A stretch of 64,000 bases of DNA from Prosopocoilus inquinatus (taxonomy: Eukaryota; Arthropoda; Insecta; Coleoptera; Lucanidae): the NCBI GenBank assembly GCA_036172665.1, contig CM069870.1:66588212-66652211 (forward strand), read 5' to 3'. A program made the position numbers and the translations under genes. The first letter of the stretch is position 1. Every line of letters starts with the position of its first letter. Shown piece by piece: positions 1-11,010 of the stretch. The notes beneath the pieces were generated by a model. It did no database searches. It saw only the letters and a list, made by a program, of their open reading frames with translations, and had not been told where the DNA came from.

Positions 1-135
1 AAAAATAAGATGATAAATTAGTTGCAATTTGCGTTTAATTATTTATACCTATTTATTCTGCTGCGCCCCCCTTCGAAGACTTACGCGACCCTCCAGGGGG
101 GCGCGACCCACAGTTTGGGAAACGCTGGCCTAATT
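1..135. mobile_element. hAT-like MITE, right end only (cut by window start)
   Basis: The segment is GC-richer than its surroundings. It contains a C-run/G-run pair (CGCCCCCC and GGGGGGCGCG) and ends in CACAGTTTGGGAAACGCTG, the kind of CAG...TTTGGGAAACnCTG end seen in short non-autonomous hAT elements. A related end (AAGTTTGGAAACCACTG) occurs at about 9471-9487. The other terminus would lie left of base 1, so no target duplication can be checked. The small open frames here are not genes. Confidence 0.45.
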
Positions 136-295
136 GGTCGGTCCGTTCATTGGAAACGGATTTTTTTGGACAATATAATAAAGTTAATGTTACCTCGTCC
201 CTCATAAAAATAAAATACCAAAATAAAACAAATCTCAGAACAAAACAAATTGCCAAAAAAATGATATTTTTCTTTCTGTGGTAGTTGCCCAACGG

Positions 296-540
296 GGTCC
301 TAAGTCATATATTTGTCAGGACCTCACGAGCGGAAGTGTTTTTTTGTGAATGCAAAGTGTTCCATGGCTTTGATTCTTCCAAACCTCCTCGCCGTTGAAG
401 GGGAAGCTGTGTCGAATTGTATCTCCAACACTGAAGGGTACCTAAAGTGAATACCAACCATCCCCCAGGAATATTTCGGGCGCGGTGCGAACCCACGATC
501 TTACGATCCCTTACCACTTGGACCTTCAGGCGCTTTCAGA
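296..540 (-). repeat. tRNA-derived SINE-like unit
   Basis: On the minus strand, starting near 540, there is a Pol III type 2 promoter layout. An A-box-like AGGTCCAAGTGG (complement of 513-524) is followed by a B-box-like GGTTCGCACC (complement of 484-493), with tRNA-like spacing. A non-tRNA body of about 190 bp follows, down to about 296. The B box departs from the consensus at one position (C for A). No second copy was found in the window, so family membership is inferred. A degenerate tRNA gene is the alternative. Confidence 0.4.
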
Positions 541-1463
541 AAATTGATGATCTTTAATATCCTTTTTGTTACAAAGTGAGAGAGACAGGCGATCCCAGCG
601 AACGTTTACTGGTTGATTTGATACTTCTCACTCACAAGCAGTTTATAAGAAATTTGTCGTCGTGTCAGATAGTCCTAAGTCAATGATTCATCACCTTAAA
701 AAATCCAGTCGATTTGCATTAGCTAAACAAGTAAGATCTTGAGCTCTATCCTTCCAAGAAAAAGCCAATGGAATCATCTTATTAAATTCATTTTAAAAAA
801 AAATAACCACACACATCAATTAGGTAAACGATTTCTCGACAAGTCTCATCGTCCAAGAATTTCTTCAGTTTTTTCGGAGGCAATAATCCTATAAACACGC
901 AAACGAGAAATGCAATTTGCATAACAATAAACAACTGTGACAATTCTATTAAGAAATATTTTTTTAACATTTATAATAGCCACTCGTGTAGTGTGTTCAG
1001 TAAAATAACTTTGCAAATATTTATTATAGTGGTCGCTCAAGTAATCTCTGAAAAGTTGTAAGTACCTGGTAAAATTTGTGTCGCCTCTGACGCAAGAAAA
1101 AGGAGGTTTCCAGTAGAAAAATTTTCAGACAAACCGTAAATTACGCGTAAATACCCCGGACTATCCGCAAACGCAACGCATTGTTTTAATTACGACTTAT
1201 TTAGTTAATGGGTTACACACATTTTACACGAACGTTCCTACAGGATTTCGTTTACGTGGTTTGCCGATAACAGTACTTTTCGAATTTTCAAATTAAAATA
1301 ATTTTCTTCATTCATTTGAAAATAAAAGACAAAAACCAAATTATTTTGACGTCAGGTCAAAATTTATTATCAGTGATTGTCCTTTTCTTCAGCTAATTTC
1401 TTTCGTTTAGAGAAACATATACAGAAAATGCTACATAATTAATTGCCAAAACAATTTATAATA
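541..1463. other. AT-rich sequence without recognisable gene
   Basis: Overlapping minus-strand frames of 60-64 codons (788-1040) have no recognisable motif and look like chance frames in AT-rich DNA. No repeat boundary was identified. Confidence 0.6.
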
Positions 1464-3884
1464 ATTATTAATAGTTAAAGTCTACATTTTCCCTTGGTAT
1501 TAAAAAAAAATAATTAAAAAAAAATAGGGCAAAATTTAATGCCACATGAAGTTATAATTGAATCGGTGAGTGCATAATCATGTTCAGTCCAAATTTACTG
1601 TTTTGAAAAAACAAAACTTTCTAGATTTTTTATTACTGATAACGCGTTTACTTGATCCTCCGAATAGAGCATTAGGATGCGTTAGTGACGTCACTAATAA
1701 GTTACTTTTGCCAGTTCCTGAGCTTCCGCTGATAACGCGTTTACTTGATCCTTCAAAAAGAAAGTATTACGCTTAAAGGTTTCGTTTGGGAATTATGTAC
1801 AGGTAACGTTCAAGACGTTATTTAATATGAAATGCTATTTGCAGTAAAATACTACCTTTTTATATAAATTAAGTCGCATGAAGTTGATTTTGGTAATCCA
1901 TACGTACCGTTCTTATTTTACTTTTGCAAAATATCGACTTTCAAACGTTTGTTCTTCCCCCCTAGGAGTTTGTTCAGTTTCCTGTTGGCCACTGTCGAAG
2001 AAATTCACGCTTTTTCTTATGTATGCATGAATTTTGCGACGTGGTTCATTAGGATGAGTTAGTAACGTCAGTAATAAGTTATTTTTGCCAACTCCCGAGC
2101 TTCTGCTGGTAACGCGTTTATTTGATCATCCGAATAGCACACTAGGATATGTAAGTAACGTCACTAACAGGTTAGTTTTGCCAACTCCCAAGCTTCCGCT
2201 AATGATACCGCGTTTACTTGATCCTCCGAATAGAGCATTAAGATGCGTTAGTAACGTCACTAATAAGTTACTTCTGCCAGTTCCTGAGCTTCCGCTGATA
2301 ATAACGCGTTTACTTGATCCTTCGAAAAGAAATTATTACGCTTAAAGGTTTCGTTTGCGAGTTGTGCACACGTAACGTTAAAGACTCTTGTTTAAACTCC
2401 ATATTTACAAATATCTCGCTGTTTCCCATACGAGATACTCCGTTATTTAATATGAAATGCTATTTGCAGTAAAATACTATCTATTTATTTAAATTAAGTC
2501 GCATGAAGTTGATTTTGGCAATCCATACGTACCGTTCTTATTTTATTTTCGCGAAATATCGACTTTCAAACGTTTGTTCTTCCCCCGAGGAGTTTGTTCA
2601 TTTTCCTGTTGCCCACTGCCAAAGAAATTCACGCTTTTTCTAATGTATGTATAAATTTTGCAACGTGGTTCATTAGGATGAGTTAGTAACGTCAGTAATA
2701 AGTTATTTTTGCCAGCTTCCGAGCTTCTGCTGATAACGCGTTTACTTGATCATCCGAATAGGAACAGGATGTGTAAGTAACGTCACTAACAAGTTAGTTT
2801 TGCCAACTCCCGAGCTTCCGCTGATGATACCGCGTTTACTTGATCCTCCGAATAGAACATTAGGATGCGTTAGTAACGTCACTAATAAGTTACTTTTGCC
2901 AGTTCCTGAGCTTCCGCTGATAATAACGCGTTTACTTGATCCTTCGAAAAGAAACTATTACGCTTAAAGGTTTCGTTTGGGAATTGTGTACAGGTAACGT
3001 TAAAGATTGTTGTTTAAATTCTATTTTTAAAAATATTTCGCTCTTTACCAAAGGAGATACTCCGTTATTTAATATGAAATGCTATTTGCAGTAAAATACT
3101 ACCTTTTTATTTAAATTAAGTCGCATGAAGTTGATTTTGGCAATCCATACGTACAGTTCTTATTTTATTTTTGCAAAATATCGACTATCAAAGGTTTGTT
3201 CTTTCCCCCGAGGAGTTTGTTCATTTTCCTGTTGGCCACTACCGAAGAAATTCACGCTTTTTCTTATGTATGCATGAATTTTGCGACGTGGTTCATTAGG
3301 ATGAGTTAGTAACGTCAGTAATAAGTTATTTTTGCCAGTTTCCGAGCTTCTGCTGATAACGCGTTTACTTGATCATCCGAATAGAACACTAGGATGTGTA
3401 AGTAACGTCACTAAGAAATTAGTTTTTCCAACTCCCGAGCTTCCGCTGATGAGAGCGCGTTTACTTGATCCTCCGAATAGAGCATTAGGATGCGTTAGTG
3501 ACGTCACTAATAAATTACTTTTGCCAGTTCCTGAGCTTCCGCTGATAATAACCCGTTTACTTGATCCTTCGAAAAGAAAATATTACGCTTAAAGGTTTCG
3601 TTTGGGAATTGTGTACAGGTATTAATTATTATTAAAATTAATGTTTCGCTAATCACTGATGGCTTGATCTGGTGTAAATGATAAACGAATTTGTATTTAA
3701 ATTCTACAATCAACTTTTAAAATATTGTTAAAATCTAGTTTATAATTTAATCTGGAAGAAGCTAAGGGTTCAATGAAACGTCGATTACTAAATTCATAAA
3801 TTATAACTTCGTGTGGCATTTAATTTTGTCCTTTCCATTTTTTATGTAAGAAAACATCAAATGTGGACTTTAGCCATTAATAAG
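1464..3884. mobile_element. TIR element carrying an internal tandem array
   Basis: The segment is bounded by imperfect inverted repeats of about 90 bp. The left arm (about 1466-1559) holds TTAAAGTCTACATTT and AATGCCACATGAAGTTATAA. The right arm (about 3799-3883) is its reverse complement with scattered substitutions. Between them lie a 625-bp tandem array and, next to the right arm, a GAAGAAGCT...GAAACGTCGA motif (3755-3786) shared with a copy at about 29485-29520. There is no transposase frame, so it is non-autonomous. Exact ends and TSD are unclear because the flanks are AT-rich. Confidence 0.6.
1630..3600 (+). repeat. Tandem array: ~625-bp units with ~93-bp subrepeats
   Basis: The block GATAACGCGTTTACTTGATC...GTAACGTCACTAATAAGTTA recurs many times (first at about 1638, 1728, 2110, 2205, 2300), giving a subrepeat of about 93 bp. 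A longer unit ends in ATTACGCTTAAAGGTTTCG at about 1766, 2334, 2958 and 3584, spaced about 570-625 bp. The short open frames here (for example 1570-1776, 2085-2345, 2746-2967, 3332-3592) encode near-identical peptides only because the DNA is repeated. They share no start context, so I do not call them genes. Confidence 0.85.
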
Positions 3885-3889
3885 GGAGG

Positions 3890-4592
3890 GATGAGAAGTT
3901 TTCCGGATTAAAGTGTTTACATATAAATTATTATTAGTTGCTTTCCCAACTGCTCTTCATTAATTTTTAAGAATGGTAAACACACTGAGAGATGATAATC
4001 TTGTGAAGCAAGTGGTGTTGACGCAGTGAAGTTACAAGCACGTGTTTATTTGTCCATGTCGTCCTGTTGGACGAAATCCAGATTTGCAAAACCAAACAGA
4101 CCACTACGCCATGACGTAACACCGTCAAACATTTTCAAACACGCAATTTTTCATATTATTGCGTGACGTCGTGCCATCATCGTCCTCTTCCGACTTAATA
4201 AGATAAGCCGTCCATCCATGTGCAAGAAAAGAAAATCTGGAACGGCTTTGTTTAGACTGAGACGCCGTCCGCCGCCGCCGCCGGTCGGCGTTTATGCTTC
4301 GATGTGAATCAAACGATTTAAAATTAAAACATGATTTTTATGGCGTGACATACACATGCCATTGTTTTCTCTGCGAATAATTTCGAGGTTTTTCGTAGGT
4401 TTTGTTGGTTTTGTTGGCAAGCTGGAAGGAAAAGGCCGTTAATTTTATTTTCTCGTTTGGTTCGAGGAAAACTGATAAAAGTCTATTCTGGAACAGTCTT
4501 CTTTTCTCCTTTTTTTAACAAACAACTGCATTGTCATCAACCTCTTCAACCTATTACCTGTTGTTAATCGACTCGAATAAAAAATACATATA
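3890..4592. promoter_or_regulatory. Single-copy, GC-richer island; possible enhancer
   Basis: The stretch 4060-4440 is unusually CpG-rich for this window (a (CCG)n run at 4264-4285). It contains sites that look like insect developmental factor sites: AGATAAG (GATA type), TTTTTATGGC (posterior Hox type) and CCATTGTT (SOX type). No open frame of note and no repeat copy was seen. The regulatory role is inference from composition and short motifs only. Confidence 0.2.
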
Positions 4593-5148
4593 CACCGCGA
4601 TTCAGAAATGTCTCCTGATATTTACAGGGTGAATAGAACATCCAAAAATAAGGTCACCTTTTTATATAATTTTTTTTTTTTTCGAAAAATGAAAAATAAG
4701 AAATTGGTAAATTTTAGGGTATTAACCTTACGTAATAGGTGCATACGAACTTTTAAACCTCAATTACTCCAAAACGGTTGAGTTTATCGAAATGCAACAA
4801 GAGAACCTTTCTTGTGCCAAAGAATCTAAAGAATATTTCCTTGGCAAATTTTTGACGAAATATGTAGAAGATAAAAAGTTAGGGATGAAATACTGAAAGC
4901 TACCTTTACAAAACTACCCTTTAAAAAGGACGGAGCGCAGTTAGGTGTATTACACGTGTGTTCAACGAGTGTTGATAAGTTAAATAATCCAGAAGATATT
5001 GCCAAAAAATAAAATTTTTCACTCCTCCTTCAGAGGTTATAACTCCCTTATTATTCAGTTTTGGAAAAATATTATATAAACAAGTGACCTTATCTTTTCA
5101 TGTTCTATTCACCCTGAAAATATCGTTAGACATTTCTGAATCACGGTG
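4593..5148. mobile_element. MITE with ~50-bp TIRs and TA duplication
   Basis: The left end CACCGCGATTCAGAAATG and right end CATTTCTGAATCACGGTG are near-perfect inverted repeats. The similarity continues inward through ACAGGGTGAATAGAACAT on the left and its complement at about 5098-5116. TA is present on both sides (4591-4592, 5149-5150), as for Tc1/mariner-type insertions. The length is 556 bp with no coding capacity. Confidence 0.85.
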
Positions 5149-5150
5149 TA

Positions 5151-6011
5151 TAATAATTTTTGCAATTTGGGGATAAGAGCCCAAAGGTACGACAATCACA
5201 AGCTTATTTAAAAAATATCAATTTTTTTTAAGTTGAAAATGAATTTATACTAACGACAATGTTAAAATAAAAACTTTGTATCGATTTTTTGATGATTTTA
5301 TTCAGAGATTAGGAGTTACAATCAATCACAAATCACAGATTGAGTTAGAGCAAAGTTCCGCCATTTTTGGGCAAAATAACTCTCCTCCACTTCCTCAAAT
5401 AAAAATAAAACCTTTTTTTTAATTTTTACTAGCCTCAATTTAGGCAATTTTAGAAGTGCATTTAAACGTTTGTTGTTAGAACTTTCACAATTATTATTTG
5501 TTTATTTAATATGCATTATGTTTTCTTTTATTATTTGCTTTCTGAAAATCTGAGTACAATTGCATTAGGGCAGCGTTATTTTTTGATATCTTGTTACATA
5601 GTTTCAAATATAGACCATGTAGAAAGTATCCGGAATTGGGAATTTTTTCCAAAATATGGCTTTCCCAGCAGCTGAAAGCATAGTATTTTGTCAAATCATG
5701 TTTCCATAGGGGCACAGGCATTGAATTGTAACAATTAAAAAAAAACAAGGAGATTTGAGCAAATGTAAGGAGAGTGAAAAAATATGTAGTATCTTTTCAA
5801 CACAGGGGTTCATAATTAAAGAAAAAGGGTTGATGAAAATGTCTTGACCAAGAAACGCAAGAAAATATAAAATGATAGTGTCATTTTGTGTACTGATGAA
5901 GTACCAATTGTACTCAAGCTGCAGTGTTTTGATTTTAATTTTCCTGAACATTCAGTATAATTTGTAGGATTAAACGCAAATTACATAAACAAGTAACTGA
6001 AACTGTCTTCT
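5151..6011. other. AT-rich sequence, probable decayed outer part of the next element
   Basis: A short match in inverted orientation (TAGAAAGTATCCGGAA at about 5628-5643 against about 8641-8657) hints that the 6012-8572 inverted repeat once extended outward. Two overlapping minus frames (5506-5951) have no recognised domain. Confidence 0.4.
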
Positions 6012-6689
6012 TGCACCGATGAGAAGTTAGCAATAACATTCCAGCAATAAAACTATGAAATTTCAAAACGCTGCCACAGCTAAAATAACGATCACAGATC
6101 AATAATATTTAATCTATTACAAAGAGTATAATGTGTAGATTCCCCTCATATGAAGAAACTGAAAAAATATTTGATATTAAGTTAACTAGGACTATTTAAA
6201 ACAATTGCTTTCACTGAAAATTTTCACACAGTCATAAAGTAAACATACATATCTATTTAATAATGCCTTCAGAAAGTTGTAGCCGGTTGGTTTGAAATAA
6301 TTAGAAATTAATTAAAAGTGGCGCTCGGAGCAATGAAACAGTACCAATTATTACAAAGTAATAAGTTATGACATTGACAAGAGTAAAACAATATTAACTT
6401 TACATTGTCCCTTCTGAATTATTTTGGCCAGAAAATGCATCTTATAAAAATTCTTGTTATTAAAAGATTTTTACAAAACTCAGACAAAAACACCTTTTAT
6501 AATAAACAAATAAACCAAAATTAATGGTTTCAAATACATACACGGTTTTCAAGTGTTTTGTTCTTGAAACACAGCCATCTTAATGAATTTGTAAAAAATC
6601 AAAATATCTTCTTTATTTATTAATTTCCGATAAAATGATAAAGAATAATTTTAAATCAGAATTTTATTCTCTATCGATTGGTCAAATAA

Positions 6690-7319
6690 TATACAGGGTG
6701 TTCTATTTAAAAAAAAGTGTTCTTTTTCCTTTATTTCATAAATGCGATGTTCAATTGTTTGTTTTTGAATGCATCGTTGCAATCAGGACGAAAGATACTA
6801 CTAGTTTGCTAATTTAATTGTATCTGTAACTTTAATAATAAAATAGTTTGCAATAGTGCCGAGTTATTTTTAAACAGTCTGTATAGGGTGACCAAAGTTT
6901 CCAATATAGAGTGTGTCCCAGTGATTCTCAGTAATCGCGAATGATTAAAGCTTAAATAAAAATACTATGATGCACAAATAATATGTGGGAAGAAGAAAAA
7001 TTTGCAAATAGAAAAGATGGTTGGAGATAGATGTCTAAAAATATCGATTCACGATTCGAATAATGCCCTTCTGAATTAAGAGAAAATCCAATATAAACCG
7101 CAAGTTTTAACAAATTTTCAGCATTAAAAGTGTTATTTAACGAGGTATCACAAGAGGTACTTTGCTACTTGAATTTTTAAAGTTGGGGTTGTTATAGCTT
7201 AGAGATGGGGGATTGAAAATTACATCCTCAAATGATGATTTAAAAATAAAAATCGACCTGAGAATTTCTCCTTTTCTTAACCATTTTATAGAATTTATTC
7301 GTTACTTTTGGGAAACACT
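6690..7319. other. TE-derived interior with TACAGGGTGTTC-type terminus
   Basis: ACAGGGTGTTCTATTTAAA at about 6694 is a terminus shared by many elements in this window. A matching opposite end is not clear. The 60-codon frame (6635-6817) crosses this terminus and is not a gene. Confidence 0.35.
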
Positions 7320-7850
7320 GTATACATACAATAACTTCATAATTATTAAGGTACGAAATCGTTCAAATCATCAGCAACAATGAACCCACAATTAAGCGGC
7401 GATACCAAAAAAACAATTACGCATCGCGTTCTCATAATATCTTCACATGCAAACTTTTCTTTAATGAAATATTCCGTATTTTTTGTTGTAAAACGAAAGA
7501 ATAGTAAATTCTAAATATAAAGTATTCTTTACTACTTAACCTCACAACAAATAATAAAGGAGTTATTGCGATATTTGTACTCATCATTAAAAAAATCATT
7601 AAAAATCTGCTACAATTCAGCTAAATTGCAACAGGGTTCTCATAGCGATTTCGGCCCTAATTGAGGCCTCATCAGAAGAAGAACATATCGAGAATTCCAC
7701 CGTAATCTGACTGATCCGGTCAGCTTACGCATGGACAATGCTTAATTACTAATCTTGAGTAAAAGCAGTATATTTTTGCCAATTTGAACGACTTCGTACC
7801 TTCCATAATAACGAAGCTGTTGTGTGCCTATAACAAAAACTTTGAACAGC
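7320..7850. mobile_element. Nested foldback fragment, related to 40674-42295
   Basis: AAGGTACGAAATCGTTCAAA (about 7349-7368) is complemented by TTTGAACGACTTCGTACC (about 7783-7800), giving arms of about 35 bp. The content between them, including AATAATAAAGGAGTTATTGC and CAACAGGGT, is shared with the element at 40674-42295. A hammerhead-like motif lies inside. Confidence 0.55.
7640..7684 (-). ncRNA. Hammerhead-ribozyme-like motif (CUGAUGA...GAAAU type)
   Basis: The complement of 7648-7675 reads CUGAUGA, then GGCC-loop-GGCC (stem II), then GAAAU. The left flank UUCUU can pair with GAGAA downstream of the core (stem I). CUGANGA and GAAA around a closed stem II are the conserved hammerhead elements. 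Stem III is imperfect, because A15.1 lacks a clean U16.1 partner, so activity is doubtful. The same motif is at 41518-41545 (minus) and, degenerate, at 42013-42040 (plus). Confidence 0.4.
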
Positions 7851-7939
7851 CTGTGTACTAAATGCAAACTTCAGACCTTGGCCATAATTCACAAAGCGCA
7901 AAGTAAAGTTTTTTTTTTATTGTTGCAAACGTCACAATT

Positions 7940-8300
7940 TATTAATTTCTAATTACTTCAAACCAACCGGCTAAAACTCAGAGGGTAGTTTAAACGATAG
8001 ATTTCGATACGTGCTTTCATATTCTGTAAACAGAATTTTTATGCAAGTGCGGAATGGAAAGTTATGAACATTTGAAGTTGGTCTGTGCGTCACTTTTAAT
8101 TAATTTCTAATTACTTCAAACCAACCGGCTAAAACTCAGAGGGTGGTTTAAACGATAGATTTCGATCCGTGCTTTAATATTCTGCAAACAGAATTTTTAT
8201 GCAAGCTCTCTGAGAAAAGTGATGAACATTTGAAATTGGTACTGTTTCATTGCTCCGAGCGCCACTTTTAATTAATTTCTAATTACTTCAAACCAACCGG
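7940..8300. repeat. Three tandem ~165-bp repeats
   Basis: TTCTAATTACTTCAAACCAACCGGCTAAAAC starts near 7946, 8106 and 8276 (only part of the shared block is named here by position). The third copy is also the inner part of the right foldback arm, and its complement is at about 6275-6315. The arm therefore grew by local tandem duplication on one side only. Confidence 0.75.
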
Positions 8301-8572
8301 CTAAAACTTTCTGAAGGCATTATTAAATAGATATGTATGTTTACTTTATGACTGTGTGAAAATTTTCAGTGAAAGCAATTGATTTAAATAGTCCTAGTTA
8401 ACTTAATATCAAATATTTTTTCAGTTTCTTCATATGAGGGGAATCTACACATTATACTCTTTGTAATAGATTAAATATTATTGATCTGTGATCGTTATTT
8501 TAGCTGTGGCAGCGTTTTGAAATTTCATAATTTTATTGCTGGAATTTTATTGCTAACTTCTCATCGGTTCTT

Positions 8573-9287
8573 CTTGCTCTCTATTTGAATTGTTTCATTC
8601 ATAAATTAAGAAACTGGAAGTTGCAGAGTTGTTTGCTTCTTTCCGGATACTTTCTAGACGTACTATAGTATAAAGTATTACAACTAATTAAAGGGCCACC
8701 ATGGGATTTCGTAAACTATAAGTCGCACACAGATGGTTAAATTACAAAAAAGCTGCGCTATTTTGGAGCCTATGAAAATTTAAAAAAAGAAACAAACCTT
8801 TTCTACCTTCATTCGTTTCTGGAATATCTTCAAAAAACTGAAAATTCTAATTTTCGAAAATCTCGAATATCTTTTCGGATCACTCCTTACACCGTTTGAG
8901 TCTTCTAGAAGAGTCTGGAATCTTCAAGTAACTAGTCTTATTTATTAAAATAGAATCATGAAATTCGATATTTTTGTGATAAATTCGATGAACAATCCTA
9001 ACAGAGTGCAAAGAAATAGGTTAATAAGCACGATTTGTCACGTGTTTGCCCGGATTTATTGTCCGCTACAGCATCTTAAAAATTATAAATATTCGTTTAA
9101 TATTAAAATCTTAGAACGACTGTTCAATTGAAAAGGTCTTCTAACTGGTTTTAATTTTTTGATGAAAGAAGGTAGAACAAGAAAGGGACGGCTTCCTAAA
9201 CCGAGTGATGTTTGATGGATGGCAGTTGTCAAACTGTTGTAGTGTTACTTATAAACATAGAAAATGACATAAACTAACGTAACATAA
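8573..9287. other. No recognisable gene or repeat
   Basis: AT-rich sequence; no ORF over 60 codons was seen and no motif was recognised. Confidence 0.6.
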
Positions 9288-9492
9288 CTTAAGGCAAAGA
9301 TTTCCAAACTAGGAGGCGCGAAAAATGTAAGAAAAATGTAATTTTCACAACAAAACAGATATTAAATAAAAATTTATACGTATAAATAAGCTTTTATATT
9401 ATTTTATGAAATAAAGTAGGAGGGTGAGGCGCCAAGATAAGATTTTTTTAAGGGGGGCCGTGCTAACTTAAAGTTTGGAAACCACTGACCTT
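9288..9492. mobile_element. Short hAT-like MITE
   Basis: The left end AAAGATTTCCAAACT and right end AAAGTTTGGAAACCACTG form an imperfect TIR. GGAGGCGCG at the left and GGCGCC plus GGGGGGCC at the right add subterminal complementarity. The related terminus at about 113-131 supports a family. No clear 8-bp duplication remains. Confidence 0.5.
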
Positions 9493-10998
9493 TCGCTTTA
9501 ATTTAAATAAAACTCTACTTTACAATGTTATAAAAAATATTTGATGAACTTTTCAATTGAACATTTGTTATAACTTTTCTTGTTTTGAGGCTAAATCAGT
9601 GGCGCAGCAATCAGGGATGCATTTGTACATATCAGCAGTGTTGCCAGATCGGAAGGATAATCTCTCTTTGACGGGATTTTTGGCATCTGATTTTTAATAA
9701 ATGGACTGATTTTTTATTTTTATTTAAAGTACTGCAAAATTTAATTGTAATATTAAAATAAAATAAAAATTGGTCAAAAAGAAGTTTAGCCTGGTTTCTT
9801 TTGTATCTTATGATTTATTACAGAAAATTTAAACCTGTTTATAAATAATATTATAATCCTGCAAATATTTTCTTTGTTTCTAATGAATGAAATTTCGTAG
9901 TTTGGGGGTGAGTAGTGGCGCGGAGGGAATTTTAAGTCTCTGGAAGGATTTCTGATGATTTGAAGAGGCAAAAACTAAAAACAAAATAACCTAAGGGACG
10001 CCAAAGACGTCACATTTAACCTATGTATAACGAAGCAATAGGTAGTTTTAATATTGCTTTGTAAACTGTGATATCAGTAAATCATAACAAGAAGGCGATG
10101 AAAGAAAATTCAGAAAAAAAGGAAAAGAAAACAAAAAACAATCGAATTTACGATGAATTTCGTCACCAAAATAAAAAAAGTCGTGTTTGTGATGAATTTA
10201 AATCGTATTTTTCTAAAGTTAATCAAAGTAAAAAGAACAGTAAATGACCGATCTAGCAATAATTTTTTTTTCTACGTTATCGAAAAATGTAAGCGAGCGT
10301 GGGGAGGGATTAGGGGTAGAATTGCATTACGTGCCGGCAATTAGAGGTGCTAAAACATTTTTAAAAGTATTTTATGGGCTGTGAGGTCTTAGGCAATAAA
10401 TCATAACAAAAAAGAAGTTATAAATGAAGATGCTAAAAAAAAACGAACAAAAGGCAATAGATTTCACAAAGCCTCACGACTTTCACAACTTGACCGATTA
10501 AATTATTATTAAAAGGTAATCATCAGGGGAAAGAATTCTACCCACTTAACGTTGGATGCTTTGTACGCCGAATGTACTACTTACTCCTTCGGCTGCTTCG
10601 ATGCATCCAAATTGCTGTTTACCGGGAGGGAAAAGGGTGCAGTGCGAATGCCAAAATTACCGTGAACAGGTTTAATATTGTCTGAATACTAAATTTTCGT
10701 ACCGCTGTGGAACAAGTGGGCCGATTTCTTTTCACTGGTAATCATTTTTCAAATTTGTTTCTACTCTACAAACACCAAATATTTTGCTAATTTCATGGAA
10801 AAATATACAGAAAAGAATTATTTTTTTGTTGCAATTATGGCGCTTGAAAAATTCAGGAAAATACCCTAATTCTTTAATTTTTCTAAAAAAATAGTTGAAA
10901 ATAATTTTAAATATGCCACGTGAAGTCTAAATCTCTATTTTCTCTTTCTACTATTTCCATAGGCTTCAAAGAAGAACTACAGATCGTTGGGACACCTG
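9493..10998. other. AT-rich sequence, scattered TE scars, no gene
   Basis: A CAGTGTTGCCAGATC motif at about 9635 resembles other TTGCCA-type boundaries in this window (31160-31230, 36230, 55246). The frame 10153-10344 is low complexity (K/N/R-rich) with no support as a gene. ATGCCACGTGAAGT at about 10913 resembles the TIR core of the 1464-3884 element. Confidence 0.5.
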
Positions 10999-11010
10999 TA
11001 CAGGGTGGAT

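Larger units (their letters stand above)
6012..8572. mobile_element. Foldback element with ~335-bp arms
   Basis: Positions 6012-6349 reappear as the reverse complement at 8235-8572 with only scattered differences. Shared blocks include GTGGCGCTCGGAGCAATG and GGGGAATCTACACATTATAC. The interior (about 1.9 kb) holds no transposase but has a nested inverted repeat (7320-7850) and a triplicated block near the right arm (7940-8300). It is probably a non-autonomous foldback element enlarged by nested insertions. Confidence 0.75.

Noticed and set aside
1570..3592. Series of similar 68-86-codon frames (possible repeat-protein gene)
   Set aside because: Similarity is fully explained by the DNA-level tandem array inside a TIR element. 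Stops and start contexts vary, with no exon signals.
10930..11010. Extension of the RT frame upstream of 11011 (in-frame codons to about 10958)
   Set aside because: The bases 11001-11010 are the left terminus of the foldback whose right end is at 14774, so the upstream reading is flank.
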